Part shown: positions 1 to 6,929 of the stretch, in pieces
Layout of the letters: each line of letters begins with the position of its first letter
Numbering within the stretch: position 1 is the stretch's first letter
Notes under the pieces: model-generated
Databases searched by the model: none
Told to the model about the DNA's origin: nothing
Seen by the model: the letters and a program-made list of their open reading frames with translations, nothing else
Assembly: GCA_016256075.1 (NCBI GenBank)
Contig: SDVU01000351.1
Location: 1 to 14,567 of the forward strand
From: Dictyocoela muelleri
Taxonomy: Eukaryota > Microsporidia
Length of the DNA: 14,567 nucleotides
Direction: 5' to 3'
Position numbers and translations under genes: made by a program

Positions 1-77
1 AGTGACGTCAGCGGGATTCGAACCACGATACTTAAATTTTACATTCAAGAGTGTTAACCACTGAGCTATCTGGCTTT
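1..77 (-). tRNA. Degenerate tRNA-like sequence (tRNA pseudogene or SINE head)
   Basis: Read on the minus strand, this stretch carries a textbook A box (TAGCTCAGTGG, about 57-67) and B box (GGTTCGAATCC, about 14-24), the two internal RNA polymerase III promoter blocks. The spacing suits a tRNA. The fold does not hold: the acceptor arms do not pair, the T stem pairs only next to the loop, and the anticodon region (CTTGAATGTAAAATTTAAG) gives a stem with an oversized or misplaced loop, so no anticodon can be assigned safely. It is most likely a decayed tRNA copy or the head of a tRNA-derived SINE. It touches the 3' end of the MULE transposase, whose reading frame ends inside it. The window starts too close to show any SINE body or terminator. 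Confidence 0.6.
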
Positions 78-1427
78 TAATAATGATGCTATCACTTTTG
101 AATATTGAAAATCAGGATATGTATCATATTTTGTAATTTTTTCACTAAAAATATTTTCTTTATCATTTAAAATATTTTGACCACAGATAAATAATTGATT
201 TATTTTATTTTCTGTAATGGAATGTTGTTTCTTCAATTCAATCCCAAATTCATAGAGACTCGGATGTGCTTTTAAAAAATTGTTATTCAAAGATCGATGC
301 CAACCTTCAAGACAATTAGTTGTTATTGGAATATTTGAAGAAAGTCTACTCACAACTGACCAAAAAAGTACTGAAAATATAGACTTGGCTGATTTTTCAT
401 CAACATCAGAACAGTAGTATTTTTTGAAATCCAGCCAAATTTCATAGATTTCTTCAATTTTACTTTTCAATAAAAAATTTTCTAATTTTTCTATTTCTTC
501 TTTCAAATAATTAAAGGGAAAAATGCTAAAGCATGGATTAAACGATAACATTCACGAAATTTTTAATTTGTCTTATATTGAATGATTAAGTTTATTTTTT
601 GAATTTTCCGGAACAAAATTTGTGAAAAATGGAAAAAACACCCATTGATATTGGTATTTATAAATATTTCTTTTAATGTCATGAAGGCAGCCATTTCAAA
701 ATCTATACTAATAAACATTATTTCATAATTGATTTTTCCTTTAATAATATTAAATGAGTCCAGATAACTTTTTTTTGATCTATTACTCATAATAATATAT
801 ACAAAAGGAAAGAATTTGTTTTTAATTTTCCCCATTATTGTATAATTGTTCAAAACCTCTTGGACAAGATTTGAAAGTTCCATCACAATACCAAAAATCA
901 GATTTTTTCAAATAAGATAAATGTGATTCTGTTGAAAAAATTAAAAATCTATTTTCTGTTTCTTGGCCAGAATCGTGTAGTAAAAATAATTCATCGGCAT
1001 ATGTTGTTCTTATTTCACTAGGAATTTCACTATAATTATTACTAATGTTATTTTTTTTTGAAAATTTTGTAATATTATCAATAAAATTTCTTGTCATTGG
1101 AAGATGTTTCAAAATAGAAGTATTAACTATTCCAAATTCTTTTTTTATAATACCACGGGGTCTTTCTGATACTGCCAGAGATCTATTTCTCGCTTTATCT
1201 CTCAAATAGTCTGCTTCATTCATTTCCAAAGATATTTCATGAGAATGGGGAATACTGCCCGCGAATTGTTCATTCTTTAAATATAATCTTTTTTTACATT
1301 TACGATCTCTACATCTCCACGTCGATCTATCTGTTTCTGATCGGTGTAAGTTGTAAGAGTATCCTTGATATAATATGACTTTTCTGCCTCTTTGACTTTT
1401 AATAAAATAAATTTGATCATGATTCAT
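66..1427 (-). pseudogene. MULE transposase, broken by two frame changes and one stop
   Basis: Translation from the ATG at 1427 starts MNHDQIYFIK and gives a FLYWCH finger with Cys39, Cys44, His61 and His63 as likely zinc ligands. The first catalytic Asp follows in a CDGTF motif (residue about 182). The frame changes near 860-886. The next segment (to 563) holds the MSNRSKKSY block, the second Asp in a SIDFE motif, and the C-x2-H of GCFFHFSQ. A TAA stop at 563-565 interrupts this frame; after it the same frame continues as KFRECYRLIHALA. A second shift near 510-525 leads into FPFNYLKEE and the C-terminal part (to 66) with TNCLEGWHRSLN, which carries the expected catalytic Glu. All DDE residues are therefore still visible across the pieces. 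The final LLKAR and stop run into the tRNA-like sequence, so the natural C-terminus may be lost. Confidence 0.85.
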
Positions 1428-1490
1428 AGGGGTTATTTTTGGGGACAAAAATCCGACAACTCGTCTCACTGGGACGAGTTGCCGGATTAC
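80..1490 (-). mobile_element. Mutator-like (MULE) DNA transposon with FLYWCH-type transposase, inactive
   Basis: The minus strand encodes, in order, a FLYWCH zinc finger, the MULE transposase core and the MULE C-terminal region, which together define the Mutator superfamily. The 5' edge is probably near a 37-bp imperfect palindrome at 1451-1487, lying 24 bp upstream of the likely start codon. The 3' edge runs into the tRNA-like sequence at 1-77. I found no matching terminal inverted repeat at the two ends and no target-site duplication, so the exact limits are unknown. MULEs often have long or no TIRs. The coding frame is broken, so the copy cannot make its own transposase. A second, more decayed relative lies at about 6235-6921 on the same strand. 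Confidence 0.85.
1451..1487. repeat. 15-bp-arm palindrome upstream of the MULE start codon
   Basis: The left arm 1451-1465 (ATCCGACAACTCGTC) pairs with 1473-1487 (GACGAGTTGCCGGAT) with one G:T-type mismatch, leaving a 7-base loop. It is far more GC-rich than its surroundings. It lies 24 bp upstream of the probable transposase ATG, where a MULE subterminal repeat or promoter element would be expected. No second copy was found at the other end of the MULE, so a role as terminal repeat is unproven. Confidence 0.8.
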
Positions 1491-2373
1491 GGAATCAATT
1501 TTATATTCGTTGTATTTATAGGTTATTATTTATACAAATCATTCTTGATCAAGCTAGCAGAAAAAAAAATTATTTAATTTGGTGTTATAAGTACTTTTGA
1601 AAACACAGATTTTATCGTGTACCTTAATAAAATCAACAATTTGAATTTTCTTAGTAATTCATTTTAAGGCTTTAAAAAAAAAGAATTTATCTGCAATTGG
1701 CCAAATAAACTTGTTTAAATAGTAATAGTCTCTATTAAATTTGAAGCTGAAAGAAAAATATGACACAATATCGAATAATGATCTTTTTTTAAACCCTTTT
1801 TAATTTAAATGGTGTAAAGGCATAAAATAAGGTTAAAATTTATGTTATTTCAATGTCTATTTTTTGATCTCAAACGAAGCTTCAGTAAGATAAATAATAT
1901 ATTAGATGGTCTTGGAAGATGTATTGCTGTTTAGAAACATACAGATCTCACTGCTTTATAATTTAATGAAAATTAATTTTTGATTGAAGTAAAAATTATG
2001 AACATTAGAATAAAATTTATTTTTTAATATAAATATTGAATTTAATACGTGCTAAATTTATGTATTTAATATAAAAATAGACAAAAGATATAAATTAGCC
2101 GGGTAAAGGCTTTAGAAAAAAATCTAAAAAACTCTAGAAAATAAGAAAATACTCAAAAAACGAGAAATAATCTAAAAAAATCATCCAAAAAACGGATTTA
2201 TATTAGTCTCTAGTAATAACCACAACAATATATTATTTATTATTGATTTGTCATAATTTAAAATGTTAATCGAAAATTAATTAAAAGGAAATTTAATTTG
2301 TTGTATTTTTTTTGTAACTTTAATTAAAAAAAACGTAATTTTGTGACAATCATTCATTATTGAATGTTTAGGC
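1488..2373. other. AT-rich intergenic stretch without recognisable genes
   Basis: No coding texture, RNA gene or clear repeat was seen. The sequence is mostly A/T runs, including an adenine-rich part around 2110-2200 built from short AAATCTAAAAAA-like words. It may contain old unrecognised transposon debris. Confidence 0.6.
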
Positions 2374-2656
2374 CAAAGGTGGGAAACTGCAGCCCCATAT
2401 ATATTCTATGTGGCCTCTTTATTTTTATTAAAAAAAATTAATCATTATATAATGATAAAAAATATGTTATATCTGTAAGAAATCGATATGAGTTACTGAT
2501 TCGACCTTTTTTATATTAATTTATATTGAAATAAATATTCTTAAATTAAACCTTATGAACAATAGCCTTCTATGTATTTTTTACATTACTTTTTTACCGA
2601 TATGCGTCAAAACAATCATCACTAGACAAAGAGAGTCTTTTAATTTTCTTTTAATA

Positions 2657-2733
2657 TTAAAACAAGTCTTAATCAGCAATACAACAAATACTAACCGTAT
2701 TAACTAATTAAAAATCATTATATTGATAAAAAA
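2657..2733 (+). repeat. Direct repeat copy 1 (pair with 3413-3488)
   Basis: About 61 bp starting TTAAAACAAGTCTTAATCAG are repeated almost exactly at 3413, with one difference in the first 61 bases (A/G in the ACCGTRTTAACT word). Similarity fades through a short AT-rich tail. The copies are offset by 756 bp and lie just outside the two ends of the 2742-3405 unit. They are far too long for a target-site duplication, and point to a segmental duplication or repeat-mediated rearrangement around that unit. Confidence 0.9.
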
Positions 2734-2764
2734 CCCGTTAACCGGCGTTTCGCCACTAATTTCC

Positions 2765-2960
2765 TTCAAATGAGATAATTAAAATTTTTAAAATCAAAAA
2801 AAAATCAGAAAAAAATATAATTAAAATTGACATTACAATCAAAAAAAAGTAAAAATCAAAAATGGAACTGAAGCAAAAAATAGACTTAAAATTAAAAATT
2901 AAAAATCAAAAAAAATAGAATTAAATTATATTTAAAAATCAAAAATTTATATTGAACTTC
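2765..2960. repeat. A-rich low-complexity tract
   Basis: Poly-A runs are broken by short words such as AATCAAAAAAAA and AAATTAAAAATT. No coding signal survives; any reading frame here is an effect of composition. Confidence 0.8.
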
Positions 2961-3056
2961 TTTGATTTTCGTCTTTGTTGAAATGATGTTTAAAAATTCA
3001 ATACCATAAAATTCTTCATATTTTAAAAAAATTGAAAATTTTATCATTTGAAACTT

Positions 3057-3079
3057 TATTATTATTATTATTATTATTT
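3057..3079. repeat. (TTA)n microsatellite
   Basis: A run of about seven TTA units lies directly left of the fold-back element at 3083. Such runs often mark the insertion point or the tail of a mobile element. Confidence 0.85.
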
Positions 3080-3082
3080 TTG

Positions 3083-3309
3083 TACTACACCGGGCAACAC
3101 TCTCAAAATTTTTTGTTAGAAAAATTATAAAATACATACATATTGTGGTATTTTTGAAAGTTAAATTAGTAAATATCAGTATTTCTATGCAAGAATATAA
3201 ATATTTACAAAATAACCCTTACCCCCCTCCCAAAAAAAAAATACTGCTATATGTATGTATTATATTATTTTCCAACAAAAATTATTGAGAGTGTTTACTA
3301 GATTAGTGT
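3083..3309. repeat. Fold-back (MITE-like) element
   Basis: The left arm (about 3096-3155, starting AACACTCTCAA) is repeated in inverted form at about 3236-3296, for example AATACATACATAT against ATGTATGTATTATA. The arms are about 60 bp with roughly 80-85% identity judged by eye. Weaker pairing extends outward to about 3083 and 3309, where the ends read (T/C)ACTA on both sides. The loop of about 80 bp contains a C-rich run (ACCCCCCTCCC). No coding capacity. The arm divergence suggests an old insertion. Confidence 0.8.
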
Positions 3310-3372
3310 CCTCTCTCTTTATTTTTAGATTTTATAATGTTTCATAAGGGTCAAAAAAATAGTGGCAAAAAA

Positions 3373-3405
3373 CCGGCGTTTCGCCACTAAGTGGCGAAAC
3401 GCCGG
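3373..3405. repeat. Perfect 16-bp-arm palindrome (right end of the 2742-3405 unit)
   Basis: CCGGCGTTTCGCCACT, a single A, then AGTGGCGAAACGCCGG. There is no mismatch over 16 bp, and the arms hold several CpG sites in otherwise AT-rich DNA. The single-copy partner at 2742-2757 is in the same orientation as the left arm. Confidence 0.95.
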
Positions 3406-3412
3406 CAAGCCT

Positions 3413-3488
3413 TAAAACAAGTCTTAATCAGCAATACAACAAATACTAACCGTGTTAACTAATTAAAAATCATATATTTATAAAAAAA
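3413..3488 (+). repeat. Direct repeat copy 2 (pair with 2657-2733)
   Basis: Near-identical to 2657-2733, beginning TTAAAACAAGTCTTAATCAG, eight bases beyond the palindrome that closes the 664-bp unit. The high identity implies a fairly recent duplication compared with the diverged fold-back between the copies. Confidence 0.9.
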
Positions 3489-3710
3489 ACTTTATCAATA
3501 TTGTTCGAGTTCTATTTTTGTGAGGCATTCTTCTTGGAACTCGTTTTAAATAAGGCATCTATGAACATTTTTGTTACACACCCCTGGTCAAGGTAATCCA
3601 AAAAATCGTTATTAAATATTCAAAATATAATGAATTTAAATTTTTGATCAAAAAATCTGATCAAAAAGTTTAAAATATTTGTAATTATATTTTTTAAAAA
3701 ATAAAAATTT

Positions 3711-3714
3711 AAAA
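3711..3714 (-). terminator. Pol III terminator of the tRNA-His gene
   Basis: On the minus strand the tRNA 3' end is followed at once by TTTT, and by a run of five T at about 3703-3707. This is the usual RNA polymerase III stop signal. Confidence 0.8.
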
Positions 3715-3787
3715 TGCCCACTTCGAGATTCGAACCCGAGTTTTCACGGCCACAACGTGACGTACTAAACCACTATACTAAGCGGGC
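3715..3787 (-). tRNA. tRNA-His (GTG)
   Basis: A complete cloverleaf is visible on the minus strand. The acceptor arms GCCCGCT and AGTGGGC pair fully with one G:U. The anticodon stem TCACG/CGTGA is perfect around the loop TTGTGGC, giving anticodon GTG, which reads the His codons CAC and CAT. The T arm TCGGG-TTCGAAT-CTCGA pairs with one G:U, and the discriminator is A at 3715. The D arm GTATAGTGGTTTAGTAC matches the usual eukaryotic tRNA-His form with one extra T in the loop. No intron is seen. A T run follows for Pol III termination. No CCA is encoded, as expected for a eukaryotic nuclear tRNA. It appears functional. Confidence 0.96.
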
Positions 3788-4426
3788 CAAAATTTTTGTT
3801 ATTATAATATTTATCTATAAAATACTCCTTAATCAAAAAAAGACATTAAAATCGATAATTAAAAATAAATTGAAATGATCTTTAAATTTTAGAATACGAA
3901 ATATCGAAAAAATCAGGTTTAAAACAAAATCAATATTTGTTTAAAAATAAATTATTAAATTTTATGATTCAATTTTTAATTCCATGTACATTTTAACAAT
4001 ATAAAAATTATTAATAATTTGAATTAAACTAAATATATGATAACTATTGAATATCGTTCAAGAAATTTTAATTATGGCTTTAAATTTTTTATTGAAATTT
4101 ATTAAACAAATTAATTCAATTTTAGAGACAGATCAATTAATTAAGATATAAAAAATTCTTATTTTAAATCTAATAACAACATTTCAAGATTTTTTATGGA
4201 CTTTCAATATTTTAAGTAAAGCTAAACAATGAGAAAATATATTTTTGATATTTAAAATTTAAATATACTTTAATATTTATTATAAACAACTTCTGATGAC
4301 ACGATATTTAATTCGAAAGATTAGTACTAAATACCGTATTAATATATATTATAATAGGAATAAACTATTAAGACTGATCATTCTACAAATATTTTAATAA
4401 ATTTAAAATAGAATAGTCACATTTTC
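3788..4426. other. AT-rich spacer between tRNA-His and the tail-anchored protein gene
   Basis: No RNA gene, repeat or protein-coding texture was seen. The first part may hold the upstream region of the tRNA gene. The last part is the downstream region of the gene ending at 4432. Confidence 0.6.
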
Positions 4427-4432
4427 TTTATT
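4427..4432 (-). promoter_or_regulatory. Poly(A) signal AATAAA overlapping the stop codon
   Basis: On the minus strand the gene ends TAT TGA ATAAAG. The AATAAA hexamer begins at the last base of the TGA stop, which implies a 3' UTR of only some tens of bases. Such overlap is typical of compact genomes. Confidence 0.6.
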
Positions 4433-4947
4433 CAATAAGGTTTTTCGTTACTAATAAAATACAACAACACTATTAACAAAATAAAACCAACGCCAACAAT
4501 TAAAAATTTCTTATATTTAAAATCAGATTCAATTTTTTCCATTTTCATTTTCTCATATTTAAAATAATTGTTCAAAACATTTCTCAATATCTCCATATTA
4601 TCTTCTTTACTTCGCTTGCCAATAATAGATTTAGTCCTTTCTTTCAGCTTATTAAATTCATTACATGTATGGAAAGATTCATCGTTTTCTTCGTTTAAAC
4701 AGTTATTTTCTTTCTTTTCATCATTTTTATCATTTAAACTGTTGTCACTGATTTTATACTTTTTTTTAAATTTGTCTGCAAATTTTTTAAGGCTTTCAAG
4801 ATTCATGGGTTCAATCAGTGATTCAAATGTTGGCATTTTATTAATTTGTCCATTTTTAATTAAAATTTTAAAATAATTTTCAATTTCATATTTGGGCAAA
4901 GCATCTGTGCCGTATTTATTTTTTAAAAGAGATTCTAAATCTTCCAT
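4432..4947 (-). CDS. Hypothetical tail-anchored membrane protein, 171 aa
   Basis: I do not recognise the family. Residues 1-65 are helical and charged (LESLLKNKYG, FESLIEPMNLESLKKFADKF). Residues about 66-95 form a low-complexity acidic/Asn-rich linker. Residues about 96-147 are basic and probably helical or coiled-coil (NNYFKYEKMKMEKIESDF). A single strong membrane segment follows at about 148-165 (FLIVGVGFILLIVLLYFI), leaving only SNEKPY at the C-terminus. This layout is that of a tail-anchored protein facing the cytosol from the ER, mitochondrial outer membrane or peroxisome; SNARE-like and organelle-shaping proteins look like this, but no family motif is visible. The ATG at 4947 has G at +4. 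It is intact and lacks transposon signatures, so it is probably a host gene. Upstream exons cannot be excluded. Confidence 0.7.
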   Translation of the reverse strand: MEDLESLLKNKYGTDALPKYEIENYFKILIKNGQINKMPTFESLIEPMNLESLKKFADKFKKKYKISDNSLNDKNDEKKENNCLNEENDESFHTCNEFNKLKERTKSIIGKRSKEDNMEILRNVLNNYFKYEKMKMEKIESDFKYKKFLIVGVGFILLIVLLYFISNEKPY

Positions 4948-5539
4948 GGGGTGTCTAATTTAAAATGTCAATTGATTTTGATTCATGTAGTGTTAATGAA
5001 TTATAAAAAGTTTAAGTTTTATTGTTTTTTAATAAATTATTCTCAATGTACGTTAAAATACCTTTCAATCTCTTAATTTTGGACATAAGAATTTGGCAGT
5101 AGATAAAAATTATACAATTTGGAGAACATATAAACTAAAAAGAACTTTTTGCGGATAAAAATATTAAAAACATACTAAATAATATTTTTATAATATTACA
5201 TGCTGATAATAAATATAAATGCAACCTTCGATAAATGTCCCTAACTTTGATTTTTAGATCTTGGTTTCGATGTTTAAGTTATATGTCATTACTAAACTAC
5301 TCAAGGCATAGTTGATAAGCGATTTTTGTTTTATCAATAAATAAGCAGGATACGGGTATTTAGAGGAATTTTCATGAATTTTTTTCCTCTTATTTTGCTG
5401 AGATGTACCGTCGCATTTTCTCTGAAACATAAAAGAGTCCATTATGTTTCATTGCCATATTATAGCAATTCTTAATCAACTATATTATTCTGGAAAAATA
5501 TTACATTACACTATAGTTATTGAATGCTTAATAAGGGGC
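4948..5539. other. AT-rich stretch with one possible short minus-strand exon
   Basis: Most of this region shows nothing. At 5254-5442 on the minus strand a 62-codon open frame (MDSFMFQRKC...) is somewhat less AT-rich than its surroundings. A pyrimidine-type acceptor TTTATGTTTCAG ends at about 5424 inside it, so a real exon could start there (RKCDGTSQQNKRKK). It has no recognisable domain and no clear donor linking it to the gene at 4947. I treat it as a low-confidence candidate exon rather than a gene. Confidence 0.25.
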
Positions 5540-5816
5540 TTCTAGCGTAAGTGGACCAAGGGTAAGGAGCTACCTTTGACAATTTTTTTTTAAAAATTTA
5601 TCAATAAAATAAAAATAATATATATTTTAGTTGACATATCGCTTTAATTTTTCTATAAAAAATTTATAAATTCATTTTGATTGAATTTCTATGAAACGCC
5701 ACCTGAATAAATATGATGTTATACATCGCCAATATCTTTGCGCATTACACCATGTTATTTTCTAATTTATAATTTTAAGCGTGTCAAAAATCCGGTTATA
5801 CTTCTCTTAGACACCC

Positions 5817-6032
5817 CCTCTCTTCTAAAAAAATATCACAATATACTAAATATAGCATTAGTAAAGGCTAATGATTTTTTATATTGTCGTATAAACATAT
5901 TTTAAAATTCAGTTTACAAAACTTGGCAATAGCGACTTATATTTTAACTGTTTTTTTAATATGTATAAGACAATATAAATTTTTTATATTTAAAAATACC
6001 ATATTTAGTAATATAATTTTTTTCAGAGAGGA
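5817..6032. repeat. Diverged fold-back element inside the 664-bp unit
   Basis: The left arm (about 5817-5911: CCTCTCT, ACTAAATATAG, TTTTTTATATTGTCGTATA) has an inverted partner at about 5948-6032. In minus-strand order the partner reads CCTCTCTG, ACTAAATATGG and TTATATTGTCTTATAC. The arms are about 85-95 bp with several small gaps and roughly 75% identity by eye, with a loop of about 35 bp. It looks like a very old MITE-like hairpin with no coding capacity. Confidence 0.65.
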
Positions 6033-6158
6033 TAGAGGAGGAAGAGCGAAACACATTTTTCACAATAAAAAAATCAAATAGACAGCCAATATCTATGAAA
6101 TTTTTATCGAAACATTGAAAATTATAGGTTATAATTTTTTATAAGTTTTTTTTTGCTT

Positions 6159-6203
6159 TTCTAGCGTAATCGGACAATTTTTTATGGTCCAATTACGCTA
6201 GAA
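6159..6203. repeat. 17-bp-arm palindrome (right end of the 5540-6203 unit)
   Basis: TTCTAGCGTAATCGGAC at 6159-6175 pairs with GTCCAATTACGCTAGAA at 6187-6203 with one mismatch in 17. The loop is AATTTTTTATG. The same word family occurs as a single direct copy at 5540. Confidence 0.9.
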
Positions 6204-6234
6204 TACTTTTTATGTTTATTAGTAATTCGTTCAT

Positions 6235-6921
6235 TTATATAATTAAAGCAGCTAAATATGATTGTTTAGACTGATTTTTTATTAAAACATATACTAATGG
6301 AAAACACTTTTCTTATATCATACACATTATAGTATAAATCTGTTTGAATCCTAATGGACATGATTTAAATGTCCCATCATAGAACCAAACATTAGATTTT
6401 TTCTAAAAGTAAAATATGTGTTTCCGTTGAAATTTGTTAATTCGGTTTATATTTGATCGCTCAAAAATATAAATTAAAAATTTTTCAGAGGAATAAGTTG
6501 ATATAATTGTATTGGGAATATCATCTACACTGCAAATAAAATTATTCATTTTTCTTTTTTTTTGTTATCATATCAACTAAACTCTTATTTTCTGGCAGAT
6601 AATTTGAAACACTGGATGTTACTATTATTAATTATGAATTTATAATATTTCTTGGTCTGTCAGATGTTTTTAGAGATTTTTCGATAGCTTTATATTTTAG
6701 ATACAAACTTCGGATTGATCAAAATAATTGTAATGATTATGATTTTTTTGAACGTAAAAAATCCAATTTTTTGAAGTTACAGCCCAGGAGATTTCCAGTT
6801 TTTACATCCCCAGGATGTTTTTTTTGTTATTTTCACTACGAAAACTGTAGATATAACCTTTATATAATAATATTTATACATTTTTTTGACTTTTAATAAT
6901 CATAATTTCATCTCGGTTCAT
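6235..6921 (-). pseudogene. Second MULE transposase remnant, heavily decayed and lacking its C-terminal part
   Basis: This segment is related to 742-1427 of the first MULE over nearly the same length. Minus-strand translation from about 6921 begins MNRDEIMIIKSQK. It continues with ILLYKGYIYSFRSENNKK and a SWGCKNWK block that matches the FLYWCH finger. Near the left end VYVLIKNQSKQSYL corresponds to VYIIMSNRSKKSYL of the first copy. Many stops and frame changes separate these blocks, so it is a pseudogene. Everything after the KSYL block, including the second Asp, C-x2-H and Glu motifs, is absent. The left boundary is within about 30 bp of the palindrome at 6159-6203, suggesting truncation by, or next to, that element. 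Confidence 0.75.
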
Positions 6922-6929
6922 TTATTAAG

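Larger units (their letters stand above)
2742..3405. mobile_element. 664-bp unit bounded by CCGGCGTTTCGCCACT repeats
   Basis: A 16-bp sequence CCGGCGTTTCGCCACT stands at 2742-2757. It recurs at 3373-3388, followed after one base by its perfect inverted copy at 3390-3405, so the right end is a 33-bp perfect palindrome. A further decayed inverted copy (AGTGGCAAAAAACCGG) lies at 3361-3376 and shares the CCGG. These GC-rich words stand out strongly in AT-rich DNA. The unit encodes nothing recognisable. It holds low-complexity DNA (2765-2930), a TTA microsatellite and a fold-back element. I read it as a non-autonomous TIR element or nested set of elements; the family is unknown. Confidence 0.6.
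2374..3586. mobile_element. Probable non-autonomous hAT-like element (degenerate TIRs)
   Basis: The left edge (CAAAGGTGGGAAACTGC followed by AGCCCC and a TGTGGCC word) resembles the CAGGGGTGGGCAACCTGCGGCCC type of end I know from animal hAT elements. The right edge, read on the minus strand, begins CAGGGGTGTGTAACAAA. The two ends thus share a CARRGGTG start in inverted orientation. The flanking 8-mers (GTTTAGGC at 2366-2373, GTCAAGGT at 3587-3594) agree at five of eight positions, so an 8-bp target duplication is possible but weak. No transposase is present. Inside are a 664-bp unit, a fold-back element, low-complexity DNA and a direct repeat, so the element appears to have received later insertions. 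Confidence 0.4.
5540..6203. mobile_element. 664-bp unit bounded by TTCTAGCGTAA repeats
   Basis: TTCTAGCGTAAGTGGACC stands at 5540-5557. A relative TTCTAGCGTAATCGGAC is at 6159-6175, followed after an 11-base loop by its inverted copy at 6187-6203. The left end is therefore a single repeat and the right end a palindrome, the same plan as the 2742-3405 unit although the repeat sequence differs. No target duplication is evident next to either end. The inside has a fold-back element and no protein gene; an open frame on the plus strand at 5884-6081 is a composition effect inside the fold-back. It borders the older MULE remnant on its right. Confidence 0.5.

Noticed and set aside
1-77. Functional tRNA gene at the window start
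   Set aside because: The promoter boxes are good, but acceptor and T stems fail to pair and no credible anticodon loop forms.
1392-1577. Plus-strand open frame over the MULE 5' palindrome
   Set aside because: It overlaps the MULE start on the opposite strand and has no similarity to any protein I know.
2892-3137. Minus-strand open frame of 81 codons
   Set aside because: It is made of Ile/Phe/Lys codons from low-complexity A/T and the TTA microsatellite.
4568-4876. Plus-strand open frame opposite the tail-anchored protein
   Set aside because: It is the antisense shadow of the minus-strand gene, rich in Phe/Leu/Ser as expected.
5884-6081. Plus-strand open frame of 65 codons
   Set aside because: It crosses both arms of a fold-back element and has no coding texture.
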